From positions 1-50,953 of the forward strand of contig CAMAPL010000017.1 of assembly GCA_945860165.1 (NCBI GenBank): a stretch of DNA of 50,953 nucleotides, in the 5' to 3' direction. Below the pieces are notes generated by a model. That model saw nothing but the letters and a program-made list of their open reading frames with translations. It was not told where the DNA came from and ran no database searches. Of the stretch, positions 7,846-16,418 are shown in pieces. Numbering within the stretch: position 1 is the first letter of the stretch; each line of letters begins with the position of its first letter. The translations under genes and the position numbers were made by a program. This DNA comes from Rhizobium sp. Q54. GTDB taxonomy: Bacteria > Pseudomonadota > Alphaproteobacteria > Micropepsales > Micropepsaceae.

Positions 7846-9108
7846 CTAGCGCTTCGGCGCCACCATTTTTGTGATGCGGGCGATGTTGGTGTCGCCGGCA
7901 TAGAGGTTGTTGGCGGCGTCAAATGACCAGTAGCTCGCTTCCATGAACTCGCCCGCGCCGATCCCCATGCCGCGCCCGATGGCGCCCAGCACTTTGCCGT
8001 TCCGGTCAATCTTGAGGAATTGTCCGTCCTGACCGCTGGCGTACCAGGGTTCGCCCTGCGCATCGAACTGGATGGCACAGACCAGATTGGTCGTCTGGAT
8101 CGTTTTGACGAACTTGCCATCGGCGGTCAGCACGACGATCCGGTAGTCCTCCCGGTCGCCGATCCACAGATTGCCCGTCTTGGGATCCACCGCAAAACCA
8201 TGCGCCGAGTAGAATTTTCCCGGGCCATGATTGTTGCCGAAATACTGGTTTTTGAAATTGCCGCTCCTGTCGAGATGCAGAATCCGGGAGTTGCCCAGAT
8301 TGTTGGCAGGATCGCCGGATCCCACATCGTTGGGACTTTCATGGCCATGGCCTTGCGCGATGTAGATGTCGCCATTGGCGCCGAAATCCACCATCACCGG
8401 CTCCCACAACAGCCGCTGGCCTTTCGCCTCATCCCAGTCGCCGCGCTTGCCGCTGACGCCAATGGTCTGCAGCAGCTTTCCGTCGGGGCTGATTTTCCTG
8501 GCGGTGGCCCAACTGGTGTCCAGAATCCAGACATTGCCGTCGGCATCGGCTTTCATCCCATGGGCCTTGAGCATGTCGCCGGTCACCGCCTCCGGGACCG
8601 TCAGGACCAGCCTGGCATTGGCGTCAAACTTGAAAAGCTTGGGCGTGCCCGGCGGCGTACGCTGGAGCACCCAGAGATTGTTGGCCTTGTCGAGCGCGAC
8701 CGCGACCGCGCCGCCCGCACTGGTCGGCATGTTGTAGGGATACTGGTACGCGTAACCGAGCTTCTCTCGGTAGGTGACGCGCAGAACCGAGGTGCGCGCG
8801 GGGCCGGCCGGGTTGGCGCAAATGATCGAGCGCTCGCAATAGGGCACAGGATTGGCGCGCGCCGGGCCGCGTTCGGACGGGTGCTTCAGAACCGTCACCT
8901 TGCCGCCCGGCGCGACAGAGGTCGGCCCCGTCAAGGCATAGGAGCCCCGGATGAACCAGGGCGGCATGCCGTCCCGGGCGGGGCTGCTGGTTGTGGCATA
9001 CGCGACGGGGGGAGCGGCGGGGGCCTTGGCGGGTTGCGAGCCTGCATGGGCGATTGTCAGAAACATGCCAGCGACGGCGATTGAGGCGACGAGAACAGGC
9101 CTGCCCAC
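7846..9108 (-). CDS. Exported NHL-repeat beta-propeller protein
   Basis: 420 aa from a GTG start (9108) with AGGAGAG upstream. The signal peptide is MGRPVLVASIAVAGMFLTI followed by AHAG. From residue about 125 onward NHL-type blades repeat: AVALDKANNLWVLQRTPPGT, GMKADADGNVWILDTSWATA, MVDFGANGDIYIAQGHGHES, GFAVDPKTGNLWIGDREDYR, AIQFDAQGEPWYASGQDGQF, and SFDAANNLYAGDTNIARITK. This resembles the propeller of peptidylglycine amidating lyases and related extracellular enzymes or binding proteins; no specific substrate is claimed. It is convergent with the XRE gene and divergent from the M20 pair. Its stop codon abuts the IS3 scar, so its last residues may have been altered by that event. Confidence 0.75.
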   Translation of the reverse strand: MGRPVLVASIAVAGMFLTIAHAGSQPAKAPAAPPVAYATTSSPARDGMPPWFIRGSYALTGPTSVAPGGKVTVLKHPSERGPARANPVPYCERSIICANPAGPARTSVLRVTYREKLGYAYQYPYNMPTSAGGAVAVALDKANNLWVLQRTPPGTPKLFKFDANARLVLTVPEAVTGDMLKAHGMKADADGNVWILDTSWATARKISPDGKLLQTIGVSGKRGDWDEAKGQRLLWEPVMVDFGANGDIYIAQGHGHESPNDVGSGDPANNLGNSRILHLDRSGNFKNQYFGNNHGPGKFYSAHGFAVDPKTGNLWIGDREDYRIVVLTADGKFVKTIQTTNLVCAIQFDAQGEPWYASGQDGQFLKIDRNGKVLGAIGRGMGIGAGEFMEASYWSFDAANNLYAGDTNIARITKMVAPKR

Positions 9109-9315
9109 TGTGACTCTCCTGTGTTTTTGTTATGGAAGAGCGATGCGCCGCGATGAACCCTCGCGGACATGATGGGAAAGTACAGGATAGGTCCGCACCC
9201 CGCAACCGGCGTGGGCAACACACCTCAAGCGAAATCAACCTGCCGTCCATCGCCTCGCCTATTTTCTATTCGGCAAATGGGAGTAGGCTGACGGACGGCT
9301 TGAAGGGGGATTGTA

Positions 9316-10719
9316 ATGCGGGCATTGGTAGGCACAGCACTGAGCGCCATTCTGGTTCTGCCGGCGGCGGCGCAGCCCCGCCCCGACCAGCTCAAATTCC
9401 GCGAGATCTACAAGGAACTGGTCGAGACCAACACCACTCTGTCTGCGGGAAGCTGCACTCTGGCGGCGCAGCGCATGGGCGCGCGGTTGAAGGCAGCCGG
9501 CTTTGCCGAGAGCGACCTGCATTATTTCGCCGTCCCCGAAAATCCCAAGGAAGGCGGACTGGTCGCCATCCTGTCCGGCAGCGAACCGGCGGCCAAGGCG
9601 GTGTTGCTGCTGGCGCATATCGATGTGGTCGAAGCCAAACGTCAGGACTGGACCCGCGACCCTTTCAAGTTGATCGAGGAAGGCGGCTATTTCTATGGCC
9701 GCGGCACCGCCGACATGAAGGCCCAGGCCGCCGTGTGGGTGGATATGCTGATCCGCTTCCGTCAGGAGGGTTTCAAACTCCGCCGCACGCTCAAGCTGGC
9801 GCTGACCTGCGGCGAGGAAACCTCCTACGCCTTCAACGGCGCTAGATGGCTGGCAAAAAACCGGCGCGAATTGATCGACGCCGGCATCGCGCTGAATGAA
9901 GGCGGCGGCGGGCGGCTGGATGCTTCGGGCAAGCGGTTGATCCTCAACATCCAGGCCGGCGAGAAATTCCCCCAGAACTACCGGCTGGAAGTGACCAACC
10001 CCGGCGGCCATTCCTCGCGGCCAACCCCCAACAATGCGATCTATCGCCTGGCGTTCGGGCTGAACAGGATCAGCGCCTACCAGTTTCCTGTCAAAACAAC
10101 CGATGCCACCCGAGCCTTCTTTGCCACCATGGGATCGCAGGCCGGCGGCAAGATGGGTGCGGCCATGACCACCTTCGCCAAAAATCCGACGGATGAATTG
10201 GCGGCCGAGACGATCGCCACCGATCCCGGCTTTAACGCGATGCTGCATACAACCTGCATCCCCACCTTGCTGGACGCCGGCCATGCCAACAACGCACTGC
10301 CCCAGCGCGCCAGCGCCAATATCAATTGCCGCATCTTTCCCGGCACCAGCGTGGAACAGGTGCGGCTGAAACTGGCGCAGCTGGTGGCGGACCCCCAGAT
10401 CAAAGTAACGACTCTGGAAAAACGCAGCGAAGTGCCCAAGGCGCCGCCACCTTTGACGCCCGAGGTGATGGAGCCAGTCAAGGCCGCCGCCGCCAAAATC
10501 TGGCCGGGCCTTCCGATCGCGCCGGTGATGCTGGCGGGTGCCACCGACGGCGCTTTCCTGAACCCGGCCGGGATTCCCACCTATGGCCTGTCGGGCATGT
10601 TCGGCGACCCCGATGGCGGTGGCGTGCACGGACTGAACGAACGTATCCGAGTGCGTTCGCTGTATGAGGGCCGCGATTTTCTCACCGAAGTGGTAAAGGC
10701 CTACGCCAACCAGAAATGA
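9316..10719 (+). CDS. Exported M20/M25/M40-family metallopeptidase (copy 1)
   Basis: 467 aa with a signal peptide ending LPAAAQ, so it acts in the periplasm or outside. The M20 dizinc site is complete in order: His in LLLAHIDVVEA (about 96), Asp bridging in YGRGTADMKAQ (about 135), the catalytic Glu pair in TCGEET (about 172), the acid in ALNEGGGG (about 198), and the last His in GVHGLNERI near the C-terminus. A dimerisation/lid domain sits between (GGHSSRPTPNNAIYRLAFGL is in its start). GGGGG upstream of the ATG is the ribosome binding site. It is followed 31 bp later by a close paralogue, suggesting a co-transcribed duplication. The natural substrate (dipeptides, N-acyl or carboxypeptidase-type) is not determined. 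Confidence 0.88.
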   Translation: MRALVGTALSAILVLPAAAQPRPDQLKFREIYKELVETNTTLSAGSCTLAAQRMGARLKAAGFAESDLHYFAVPENPKEGGLVAILSGSEPAAKAVLLLAHIDVVEAKRQDWTRDPFKLIEEGGYFYGRGTADMKAQAAVWVDMLIRFRQEGFKLRRTLKLALTCGEETSYAFNGARWLAKNRRELIDAGIALNEGGGGRLDASGKRLILNIQAGEKFPQNYRLEVTNPGGHSSRPTPNNAIYRLAFGLNRISAYQFPVKTTDATRAFFATMGSQAGGKMGAAMTTFAKNPTDELAAETIATDPGFNAMLHTTCIPTLLDAGHANNALPQRASANINCRIFPGTSVEQVRLKLAQLVADPQIKVTTLEKRSEVPKAPPPLTPEVMEPVKAAAAKIWPGLPIAPVMLAGATDGAFLNPAGIPTYGLSGMFGDPDGGGVHGLNERIRVRSLYEGRDFLTEVVKAYANQK

Positions 10720-10750
10720 TGCGCTAGGCTCCCAAAAAAGGGGAAGCGGA

Positions 10751-12145
10751 ATGCGGATGTTTCTTGGCGCGGCGCTGGCCGCCTTGTTGGCCTTTCCAGC
10801 GGCGGCGCAAAACCCGCGCCCGGATCAGGCGCAGTTCCGCGATCTGTATAAAGAGCTGGTGGAGACCAACACCACCCTGTCGGCGGGAAGCTGCACCCTG
10901 GCAGCCCAGCGCATGGCCGCAAGGCTGAAGGCGGCGGGCTTTTCCGATGCCGACCTGCACCTGATCGTCACGCCCGCCAATCCCAAGGAAGGCGCGCTAG
11001 TCGCGGTGCTGCCCGGCAGCGACCCCAAGGCCAAGGCGATCCTGCTGCTGGCGCATCTTGATGTGGTGGAAGCAAGGCGTGAGGACTGGGAGCGCGATCC
11101 CTTCAGCTTCATCGAGGATGGGGGCTATTTCTACGGCCGCGGCACCGCCGATGACAAAGCACAGGCCGCCATCTGGGTGGACATGCTGGCGCGCTTCAAG
11201 AAGGAGGGTTTCAAGCCCCGCCGGACTTTGAAGATGGCGCTGACCTGCGGCGAGGAAAGCGCGCCATTCAACGGCGCGCACCATCTCGTCACCCAGCATC
11301 GCGCCCTGATTGACGCCGAATTTGCTTTGAATGAAGGCGGCTGGGGCCGGATGGACGAAAAAGGCCGCCGCATCTATCTGGGCATCAATGCGGGCGAGAA
11401 AACCAACCAGAATTACCGGCTGGAAGTGACCAATCCGGGTGGCCATTCCATGCGGCCGGAGAAAGACAATGCCATCTATAGGCTGGCGGGCGGCGTGATG
11501 AAGATCGGCGCCCATGATTTTCCGGTGCAGACCACCGATGCCAGCATAGGCTTTTTCTCCAAGATGGGGCCGCAGCTCGGCGACGAAATGGGCGCGGCCA
11601 TGACCGCCTTCGCCGGCAACCCCGCTGATGCACAGGCCGCCGCAAAACTCGCCGTCGATCCGGCCTACAACGCCATGATGCGCACCACCTGCGTAGCCAC
11701 CGTGCTGGAGGCCGGCCACGCCACTAACGCCTTGCCCCAGCGCGCGAGAGCCAATGTCAATTGCCGCATTTTCCCGGGCACCAGCGTGCAGGAAATGCAG
11801 CGCAAGCTGGAGGAACTGGTGGCTGACCCGCAGATCAAGGTTACCATCCTGTCGGGCCGCGGCGCCGGCGGCCCCGCGCCGCGGCTGACGGACATGGTGA
11901 TGAAGCCGATCCTGGCGGCGGCGGCGAAACGCCGGCCCGGCGTGCCGGTGGTTCCCATGCTGGAGATTGGCGCCACCGACGCATCGCATCTGACCCCGGC
12001 CGGCATTCCCACCTACGGCTTCACCGGCATCTTCTTCGAGCCGGACGGCAGCCGGTTGCACGGATTGAACGAACGGGTGCGCGTCGACGCGGTCTATGAG
12101 GGCCGGGACCTGCTCACCGACGTGGTGCGGGAGTATGTGAAGTAA
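10751..12145 (+). CDS. Exported M20/M25/M40-family metallopeptidase (copy 2)
   Basis: 464 aa, strikingly similar throughout to the preceding gene, including the signal peptide region and the stretch YKELVETNTTLSAGSCTLAA. The metal site is conserved: LLLAHLDVVEA, YGRGTADDKAQ, TCGEES, ALNEGGWG and LHGLNERV. Differences cluster in the loop after the catalytic Glu (SAPFNGAHHL against TSYAFNGARWL) and in the C-terminal ligand-facing part (EIGATDASHLTPAG against LAGATDGAFLNPAG), which may alter substrate choice. It has its own ribosome binding site (AGGGGAAG). It probably shares a transcript with copy 1. No U-tailed terminator follows, only the hairpin at 12218-12242. Confidence 0.88.
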   Translation: MRMFLGAALAALLAFPAAAQNPRPDQAQFRDLYKELVETNTTLSAGSCTLAAQRMAARLKAAGFSDADLHLIVTPANPKEGALVAVLPGSDPKAKAILLLAHLDVVEARREDWERDPFSFIEDGGYFYGRGTADDKAQAAIWVDMLARFKKEGFKPRRTLKMALTCGEESAPFNGAHHLVTQHRALIDAEFALNEGGWGRMDEKGRRIYLGINAGEKTNQNYRLEVTNPGGHSMRPEKDNAIYRLAGGVMKIGAHDFPVQTTDASIGFFSKMGPQLGDEMGAAMTAFAGNPADAQAAAKLAVDPAYNAMMRTTCVATVLEAGHATNALPQRARANVNCRIFPGTSVQEMQRKLEELVADPQIKVTILSGRGAGGPAPRLTDMVMKPILAAAAKRRPGVPVVPMLEIGATDASHLTPAGIPTYGFTGIFFEPDGSRLHGLNERVRVDAVYEGRDLLTDVVREYVK

Positions 12146-12183
12146 GGCTTTGCTTGATGGCCGCGCTGCCGCTCGCCCAAGCC

Positions 12184-12206
12184 GTCCGAACGCTGTCGCT
12201 ACGGAC
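12184..12206. repeat. REP-like hairpin repeat, intergenic copy
   Basis: A 23-nt hairpin with GTCCG at the left, a loop containing ACGCTGTCGCT, and CGGAC at the right. It matches the sequence at 21776-21798 at 19 of 23 positions. One stem pair differs by a compensating change (G-C here, A-T there), which argues for a conserved hairpin rather than chance. It lies downstream of the M20 pair. Confidence 0.5.
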
Positions 12207-12217
12207 CCCTAGTCGCT

Positions 12218-12242
12218 CGAAAAGGTCCGCTGGACCTTTTCG
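12218..12242. terminator. Strong perfect hairpin downstream of the M20 pair (terminator-like)
   Basis: An 11-bp perfect stem (CGAAAAGGTCC) with a GCT loop, between two convergent units: the M20 genes and the ndh remnant. The 3' arm includes TTTT, but no further U-run follows on either strand, so termination is possible but not certain. It may instead be part of the REP-like element just upstream. Confidence 0.4.
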
Positions 12243-12265
12243 TTCGCTATGGCGAACCGCTCCTC

Positions 12266-12543
12266 TCAATGCAGCTTCAGGCGCGGCCGGATGATGTGAT
12301 TGACATGGCCCGCCAGGATCAGGGTCAGGCCCTTCAGCCAGCCGTGAATGGCGATCAGCTTGCCCATCAGCGAGCCGACCGTGGAGAAATGCCTCAGTAA
12401 CACCAGCGAGCCATGATCCTTTTTAACAAACGGCTTCAGCGCGCCGCCCTTAATAAGCGCGCGCAGGTTGTTGCCAGCTCCAGCTCGCCGGCGCCGCCGT
12501 CCACGACAACTATTTGGGTTTTGCGGGGTTTGCCATCCGTCAT
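12266..12543 (-). pseudogene. ndh: Type II NADH dehydrogenase remnant with internal deletion
   Basis: From the ATG at 12543 the first residues read MTDGKPRKTQIVVVDGGAGE then LELAT. This is the FAD-binding beta-alpha start of NDH-2 proteins (normally VVVGGGAGG). The frame then shifts to NNLRALIKGG and ALKPFVKKDHGSLVLLRHF, STVGSLMGKL, IAIHGWLKGLTLILAGHVNH and IIRPRLKLH, which is the typical C-terminus of NDH-2. About 300 residues of the normal 400-plus between these parts are missing and the two ends are out of frame. The former enzyme passed electrons from NADH to quinone at the inner membrane. No function is expected now. Confidence 0.75.
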
Positions 12544-12627
12544 GTGACGAGAGATAGCAGGGCGATGGCTTTCCCTGCTGCGCTTTTTCAGTCAGGCTGC
12601 CGGCGAAAAATCACAGGAATCCCGTGC

Positions 12628-13059
12628 ATGTCCGACTATCGCATCAGCCTGGAAAAGGCCAACACCATCATCACGGCCGCTTTCGCCAAGGGCAAGGACG
12701 CCGGCATGAAGCCGCTGTCCTGCGTGGTGACCGATGCGGGCGGCCATGTCATCGCCTTCCAGCGCCAGGACGGCACCAGCTTCCTGCGCATGGACATCGC
12801 CCGCGGCAAGGCGGCGGGTGCGCTGGCCATCGGGGTATCTTCGCGCAAGCTGGGCGAGATGGCGGCCGAGCGGCCGGCTTTCCTGGGCGCACTGTCCCAC
12901 CTGACGCCGGGCGGGCTGATGCCGGTGGCGGGCGGGGTGATCGTCAAGGGTCCCGACGGCTATCCCATCGGCGCGGTGGGCATAACCGGCGACACATCCG
13001 ACAATGATGAAATCGCCGCGCTGGCCGGGATCAAAGCGGCGGGCCTCACGCCACAGTAA
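12628..13059 (+). CDS. GlcG/HbpS-type heme-binding family protein
   Basis: 143 aa from ATG 12628, preceded by AGGA at 9 nt. An upstream in-frame extension exists, but it has no binding site and would overlap nothing useful. The family signature is clear: ISLEKANTIITAAFAKGKDA, then SCVVTDAGGHVIAFQRQDG, RGKAAGALAIGVSSRKLGE, and GGLMPVAGGVIVKGPDGYPI with GAVGITGDTSDNDEIAA. Members form compact octamers and have been linked to heme binding, glycolate operons and redox sensing. No signal peptide is present, so it is cytoplasmic. It stands alone, convergent with the exported-protein gene at 13069-13677. Confidence 0.8.
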   Translation: MSDYRISLEKANTIITAAFAKGKDAGMKPLSCVVTDAGGHVIAFQRQDGTSFLRMDIARGKAAGALAIGVSSRKLGEMAAERPAFLGALSHLTPGGLMPVAGGVIVKGPDGYPIGAVGITGDTSDNDEIAALAGIKAAGLTPQ

Positions 13060-13068
13060 TAAGCCGGG

Positions 13069-13677
13069 TCAGGTGGCGTTGCGCAGGATCACGCGCGAGA
13101 AGCGGATTTCCCAGAACGGCTTTGACTGGGTGTCGTCCGCCGTGACCGGACCCGGATAGCCCACCACCGCAAACATGAAAATCTCGCCGGTCGGCACGCC
13201 CTTGGCGTTCACTTCGTTGCGGTAGGACATGGCGCTGGCGACGCCGTCGCCCATGGGACGCTGCGTTGCCGAACCCTCCACCAGCCTGTTGCCTTTGGCG
13301 GCGACGAACCTGTCCGCCGCGGCGTTGAAGGATTCGGTCGAAAAGGGCGTGAGCACGGCATGGCGTATGGTGCAGGCGTGATAGGGCGGCAGTTCTTCGG
13401 TCAGGACATACCGCCCGCCCTTGCCCTGGATCAGCCAGCCCTGGCCGCCCGACTTGCTTCGGATGAACAGTTTGGCTTCGTCCGCGCTCAGAACCTTCAG
13501 CCTGGCGTCGGACGCCGCGGAAAAGACCGCCGCATCGTCAGGAAATTTTTCCAGACAGTAAGACGAGAACAGGCTGATGAACTCGTCCGGCGACGGCACG
13601 GAATCCGGCGCAACCTCCTGCGCGCGGGCGCCGCCGCCTAGAAGCAGCAACCCGCAGCAGAAGGCGGCAAGTTTCAA
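13069..13677 (-). CDS. Exported protein of unknown function, coupled to an MFS transporter
   Basis: 202 aa from a TTG start at 13677 that overlaps the TGA of the transporter gene (TTGA, 4 nt). That start is chosen because a good signal peptide begins exactly there: LKLAAFCCGLLLLGGGARAQ. Residues upstream in the same frame are transporter sequence read out of frame. The mature part has a conserved-looking core with one Cys pair (YCLEKFPDD and HACTIRHA) and a Gly-rich C-terminal sheet (GEIFMFAVVGYPGPV). It looks like the many small exported proteins with two Cys that lack assigned function. Translational coupling suggests its level follows that of the transporter. Confidence 0.65.
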   Translation of the reverse strand: MKLAAFCCGLLLLGGGARAQEVAPDSVPSPDEFISLFSSYCLEKFPDDAAVFSAASDARLKVLSADEAKLFIRSKSGGQGWLIQGKGGRYVLTEELPPYHACTIRHAVLTPFSTESFNAAADRFVAAKGNRLVEGSATQRPMGDGVASAMSYRNEVNAKGVPTGEIFMFAVVGYPGPVTADDTQSKPFWEIRFSRVILRNAT

Positions 13678-14954
13678 GCGGTGACCTGTTCCGCAACCTG
13701 CAACCGGCGATTGGGATTGACGAAGAACCAGGCGAACATGCAGACGAAGCACAGGCCCGCCGCGACATAGAAGGCGGTTTCCCAGCCATAATATGTGGCA
13801 AGCCACGGCGTCAGCGAAGCCGTCGTCGCGCCCGCAATCTGCCCGCCCATATTGATCAAGCCTGACACAACCCCAGTAAACGGCCCGCCAATGTCCGCCG
13901 CCACCGCCCAATAGGTCGCCTGGCCCAGATACAACACGCCCGCACCGCCCGCCAGCACCAGCACCGCCACGGTAGTGTCCTGTGCCTGGCTGCCCACGAC
14001 CAGGAAAATGCCAGCCAGAAACAGCGTGAAGGCGCCGAACAGGCTGCGGCCGACATACTGGCCTTTATGCTTGACCAGCCAGTCACTGATCACCCCGCCC
14101 AACAGGCAGCAGAGTGTCATGGCGATAAAGGGAAGCGTGCCAAGCAGCGCACTGGTCTTGAGATCGAGGCCGCGCCCGTCCCTCAGATAGATGAAGAACC
14201 AGGTGTGGAAAATGAAGGCGACGTAGCAGAAGGCGACATAGGCCAGCGCAGTGCACATGACATCGACGCTGGTGAAGACGCGCACCCACGGCACTTTGCC
14301 GATCGGGCCTTCGATCTTGACCGGTTGGCCGGCGGCGATATACGCCCTTTCCTGTTCCGTGACGCTGGAATGCTCGGCCGGCGTGTCGCGCGCCACGTAC
14401 CACCAGATCGCGGCCACGACCAGGCCGATGGCGGCGGAGAAATAGAAGACTTCGTGCCAGCCAGAGAAAGCGATAATCGCCGCGACCAGCGGCGGCGCGG
14501 TGCCCGAGCCGAAGCCGACGCCGCCGAACACCCAGCCATTTGCCTTGCCGCGCTCATGCGAGGGAAACCAGGCGGCGATGAACTGGTTGGTCGAGGGATA
14601 GGCCACAGCCTCGCCCAGACCCAGGGTGAAGCGCACCGCGATCAGCACCCACAACGCGCCGCCCATCGTGGGCGGCACCAGCGCGGTGATGACAGAGAGT
14701 ACACTCCACCAGATCAGGCCGTAGGTCAGGGTCTTGCGCGGACCGAGCTTGCCCACCAGCCAGCCGGCGGGAATCTGGAACGCGGCATAACCAAGCAGGA
14801 AGGCGGAGAAGACCCAGCCCAGCTGGATCTTGTCGATGCCATAGTCCTGGGCGAGATAGGGACCGGCAATGGAGATGTTGCTGCGGTCAATATAGACCAC
14901 CGCGCTGACCAGGAAGATCAGCATGATCAGCAGGTAACGGACCTTGTGCGTCAT
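13674..14954 (-). CDS. MFS transporter, anion:cation symporter (sugar-acid) type
   Basis: 426 aa from ATG 14954, with GGGGGAA upstream; an upstream in-frame extension has no binding site. Twelve hydrophobic segments are visible. The N-terminal signature YIDRSNISIAGPYLAQDYGI is typical of the ACS family that carries hexuronates, glucarate, galactonate and tartrate. The MFS loop 2-3 motif appears as GWLVGKLGPRKTL (about 62-74). RFTLGLGEAVAYPSTNQFIA in helix 4 and PSHERGKANG are also ACS hallmarks. It is divergent from a DHRS6-like dehydrogenase of the type used in deoxy-sugar-acid breakdown, so uptake of a sugar acid is a fair inference. Confidence 0.88.
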   Translation of the reverse strand: MTHKVRYLLIMLIFLVSAVVYIDRSNISIAGPYLAQDYGIDKIQLGWVFSAFLLGYAAFQIPAGWLVGKLGPRKTLTYGLIWWSVLSVITALVPPTMGGALWVLIAVRFTLGLGEAVAYPSTNQFIAAWFPSHERGKANGWVFGGVGFGSGTAPPLVAAIIAFSGWHEVFYFSAAIGLVVAAIWWYVARDTPAEHSSVTEQERAYIAAGQPVKIEGPIGKVPWVRVFTSVDVMCTALAYVAFCYVAFIFHTWFFIYLRDGRGLDLKTSALLGTLPFIAMTLCCLLGGVISDWLVKHKGQYVGRSLFGAFTLFLAGIFLVVGSQAQDTTVAVLVLAGGAGVLYLGQATYWAVAADIGGPFTGVVSGLINMGGQIAGATTASLTPWLATYYGWETAFYVAAGLCFVCMFAWFFVNPNRRLQVAEQVTA

Positions 14955-15180
14955 TATTCCCCCAAATACTTTTTCGGCTTGTCTGGCCGTTCGCTTATGC
15001 GCGGGACGCGCGCCGCTTTCGCCGCTATCACGCCATCGAGGGCAGCAAACCCTAGTTCGCGGCATTCGTCAAAGCCGACCGGTGTGCGCTGCAAAACGCC
15101 CCTGCCCGCTGCGCACTGGAAACCGGCCAGATGATGCCGCATGATGATTGCCGCGTTTGAGAAATTATCACAGGAAGAAA

Positions 15181-15909
15181 ATGTCCAGGAAACTCGAGGG
15201 GAAAACCGCGCTGATCACCGGCGCCGCGGCGGGCATCGGCCGCGCCACGGCGGAACTGTTCGCCGCCGAAGGCGCCAAACTGATCGTCACCGACCGCGAT
15301 CTCAAGGGCCTTGACGGCCTGGCGGGCGACAAGCGCCAACTGGATGTCACCGACGCCGCCGCCATCACGGCGCTGGCGAAGGAAGTGGGCCAGCTGGACA
15401 TCTTGTTCAACTGCGCCGGCTTTGTGGAAAACGGCACCATCCTGGAAAGTGACGACGCCCAATGGGAGAAGTCGTTCAACATCAATGTTTATGCCATGGC
15501 GCGGATGATCAAGGCGTTCCTGCCCGCCATGATCGAGGGCGGCGGCGGCTCGATCATCAATGTCGCCTCGGTCGCCGGCTCCATCAAGGGCGTGCCCAAC
15601 CGCTGCATCTACGGCGCCAGCAAGGCCGCCGTGATCGGCCTGACCAAGTCGGTGGCCGCCGATTTCGTCACCAAGGGTATCCGCTGCAATACAGTCTGTC
15701 CCGGCACGGTGGATTCACCATCCTTGCAGCAGCGGCTGCATGACACCGGGGACTATGCGGCGGCGCGCAAGGCCTTTACCGCCCGCCAGCCGATGGGACG
15801 ACTGGGCACCGCCGAGGAGATCGCCGGCATTGTGCTGTGGCTGGCCAGCGACGATTCCCAGTTCGCCACCGGCCAGAATTTCATCGTGGACGGCGGCATA
15901 ACCATTTGA
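15181..15909 (+). CDS. Short-chain dehydrogenase, DHRS6/2-keto-3-deoxy-L-fuconate dehydrogenase-like
   Basis: 242 aa from ATG 15181 with AGGAAG upstream. Classical SDR motifs: TGAAAGIG cofactor loop (about 13-20), LDVTDA (about 53), NCAG (about 79-82), Ser in INVASVAGS (about 130), YGASK catalytic pair (about 146-150), and CPGTVDSPSL (about 177). The stretch SIKGVPNRCIYGASKAAVIG and the CPGTVDSPSLQQ region closely match the DHRS6/BDH2 group, whose bacterial members oxidise 2-keto-3-deoxy-L-fuconate with NAD. TDRD after beta-strand 2 (Asp37-like) suggests NAD rather than NADP. Divergence from an ACS-type sugar-acid transporter supports such a role. 3-Hydroxybutyrate is an alternative substrate. 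Confidence 0.82.
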   Translation: MSRKLEGKTALITGAAAGIGRATAELFAAEGAKLIVTDRDLKGLDGLAGDKRQLDVTDAAAITALAKEVGQLDILFNCAGFVENGTILESDDAQWEKSFNINVYAMARMIKAFLPAMIEGGGGSIINVASVAGSIKGVPNRCIYGASKAAVIGLTKSVAADFVTKGIRCNTVCPGTVDSPSLQQRLHDTGDYAAARKAFTARQPMGRLGTAEEIAGIVLWLASDDSQFATGQNFIVDGGITI

Positions 15910-15926
15910 CATTTGTTATGGTCGCG

Positions 15927-15950
15927 CCGGGACGCGCTTCGCGTTCCCGG
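15927..15950. repeat. GC-rich hairpin downstream of the SDR gene
   Basis: CCGGGACGCG and CGCGTTCCCGG pair around a CTT loop with one bulged base. No U-run follows. The loop region (ACGCGCTTCGCG) and the flanking TATGGTCGC are reminiscent of the REP-like copies at 12184 and 21776, so this may be a diverged member. Confidence 0.4.
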
Positions 15951-16009
15951 TCGCTCCTGCAACACCGGGTGGCTTGACGCCCGGCCCGGGCGGCGCGAAA
16001 ACGCAACAC

Positions 16010-16354
16010 ATGCAGGGGATTTTCCGCTTCGCACGGCATGTCGCGTTCATCGCGCTGGTGGCGCGCGCCCTGATGCCCACCGGCTGGATGCCTGACGCCC
16101 AGGCCGGCGTCACCATCTGCTCGGTGAATGCGCCGGCCCAGCATCAGGAACAACAGAACCCGCCGCAGGATGCCGGTCGACACGACCTCTGCCCCTTTGC
16201 CGCCACCCCTCAGCTGGCTTCTACGCCTGACGCACCTGCATTGACCGCGCCCGCGCTGCACGCCTTTCTGGCGGCGGCCGACCGCAACTATGCTGCGGCA
16301 ATCGTCGCGCATTTCACCCCGCAATCCCCACGCGCCCCACCCCTGAACGCCTGA
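16010..16354 (+). CDS. DUF2946-type small exported protein
   Basis: 114 aa from ATG 16010; an in-frame TTG at 15974 would add a Gly/Pro-rich stretch that disrupts the signal peptide. The N-terminal segment HVAFIALVARALMPTGWMPD followed by ICSVN is the DUF2946 hallmark (a hydrophobic helix, then P-x-G-[WF]-M-P, then a Cys). A second Cys lies in HDLCPFAA. Members are commonly found directly upstream of copper-related TonB receptors, exactly as here (65 bp before the receptor). The role is unknown; metal handling at the envelope is inferred from context. Confidence 0.75.
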   Translation: MQGIFRFARHVAFIALVARALMPTGWMPDAQAGVTICSVNAPAQHQEQQNPPQDAGRHDLCPFAATPQLASTPDAPALTAPALHAFLAAADRNYAAAIVAHFTPQSPRAPPLNA

Positions 16355-16418
16355 ACGATCCTTCGCGCCGCGCCGGAAAACGCGGCGGCCGTTCGTTTTC
16401 AGCTTTCAGGGAAATCCC

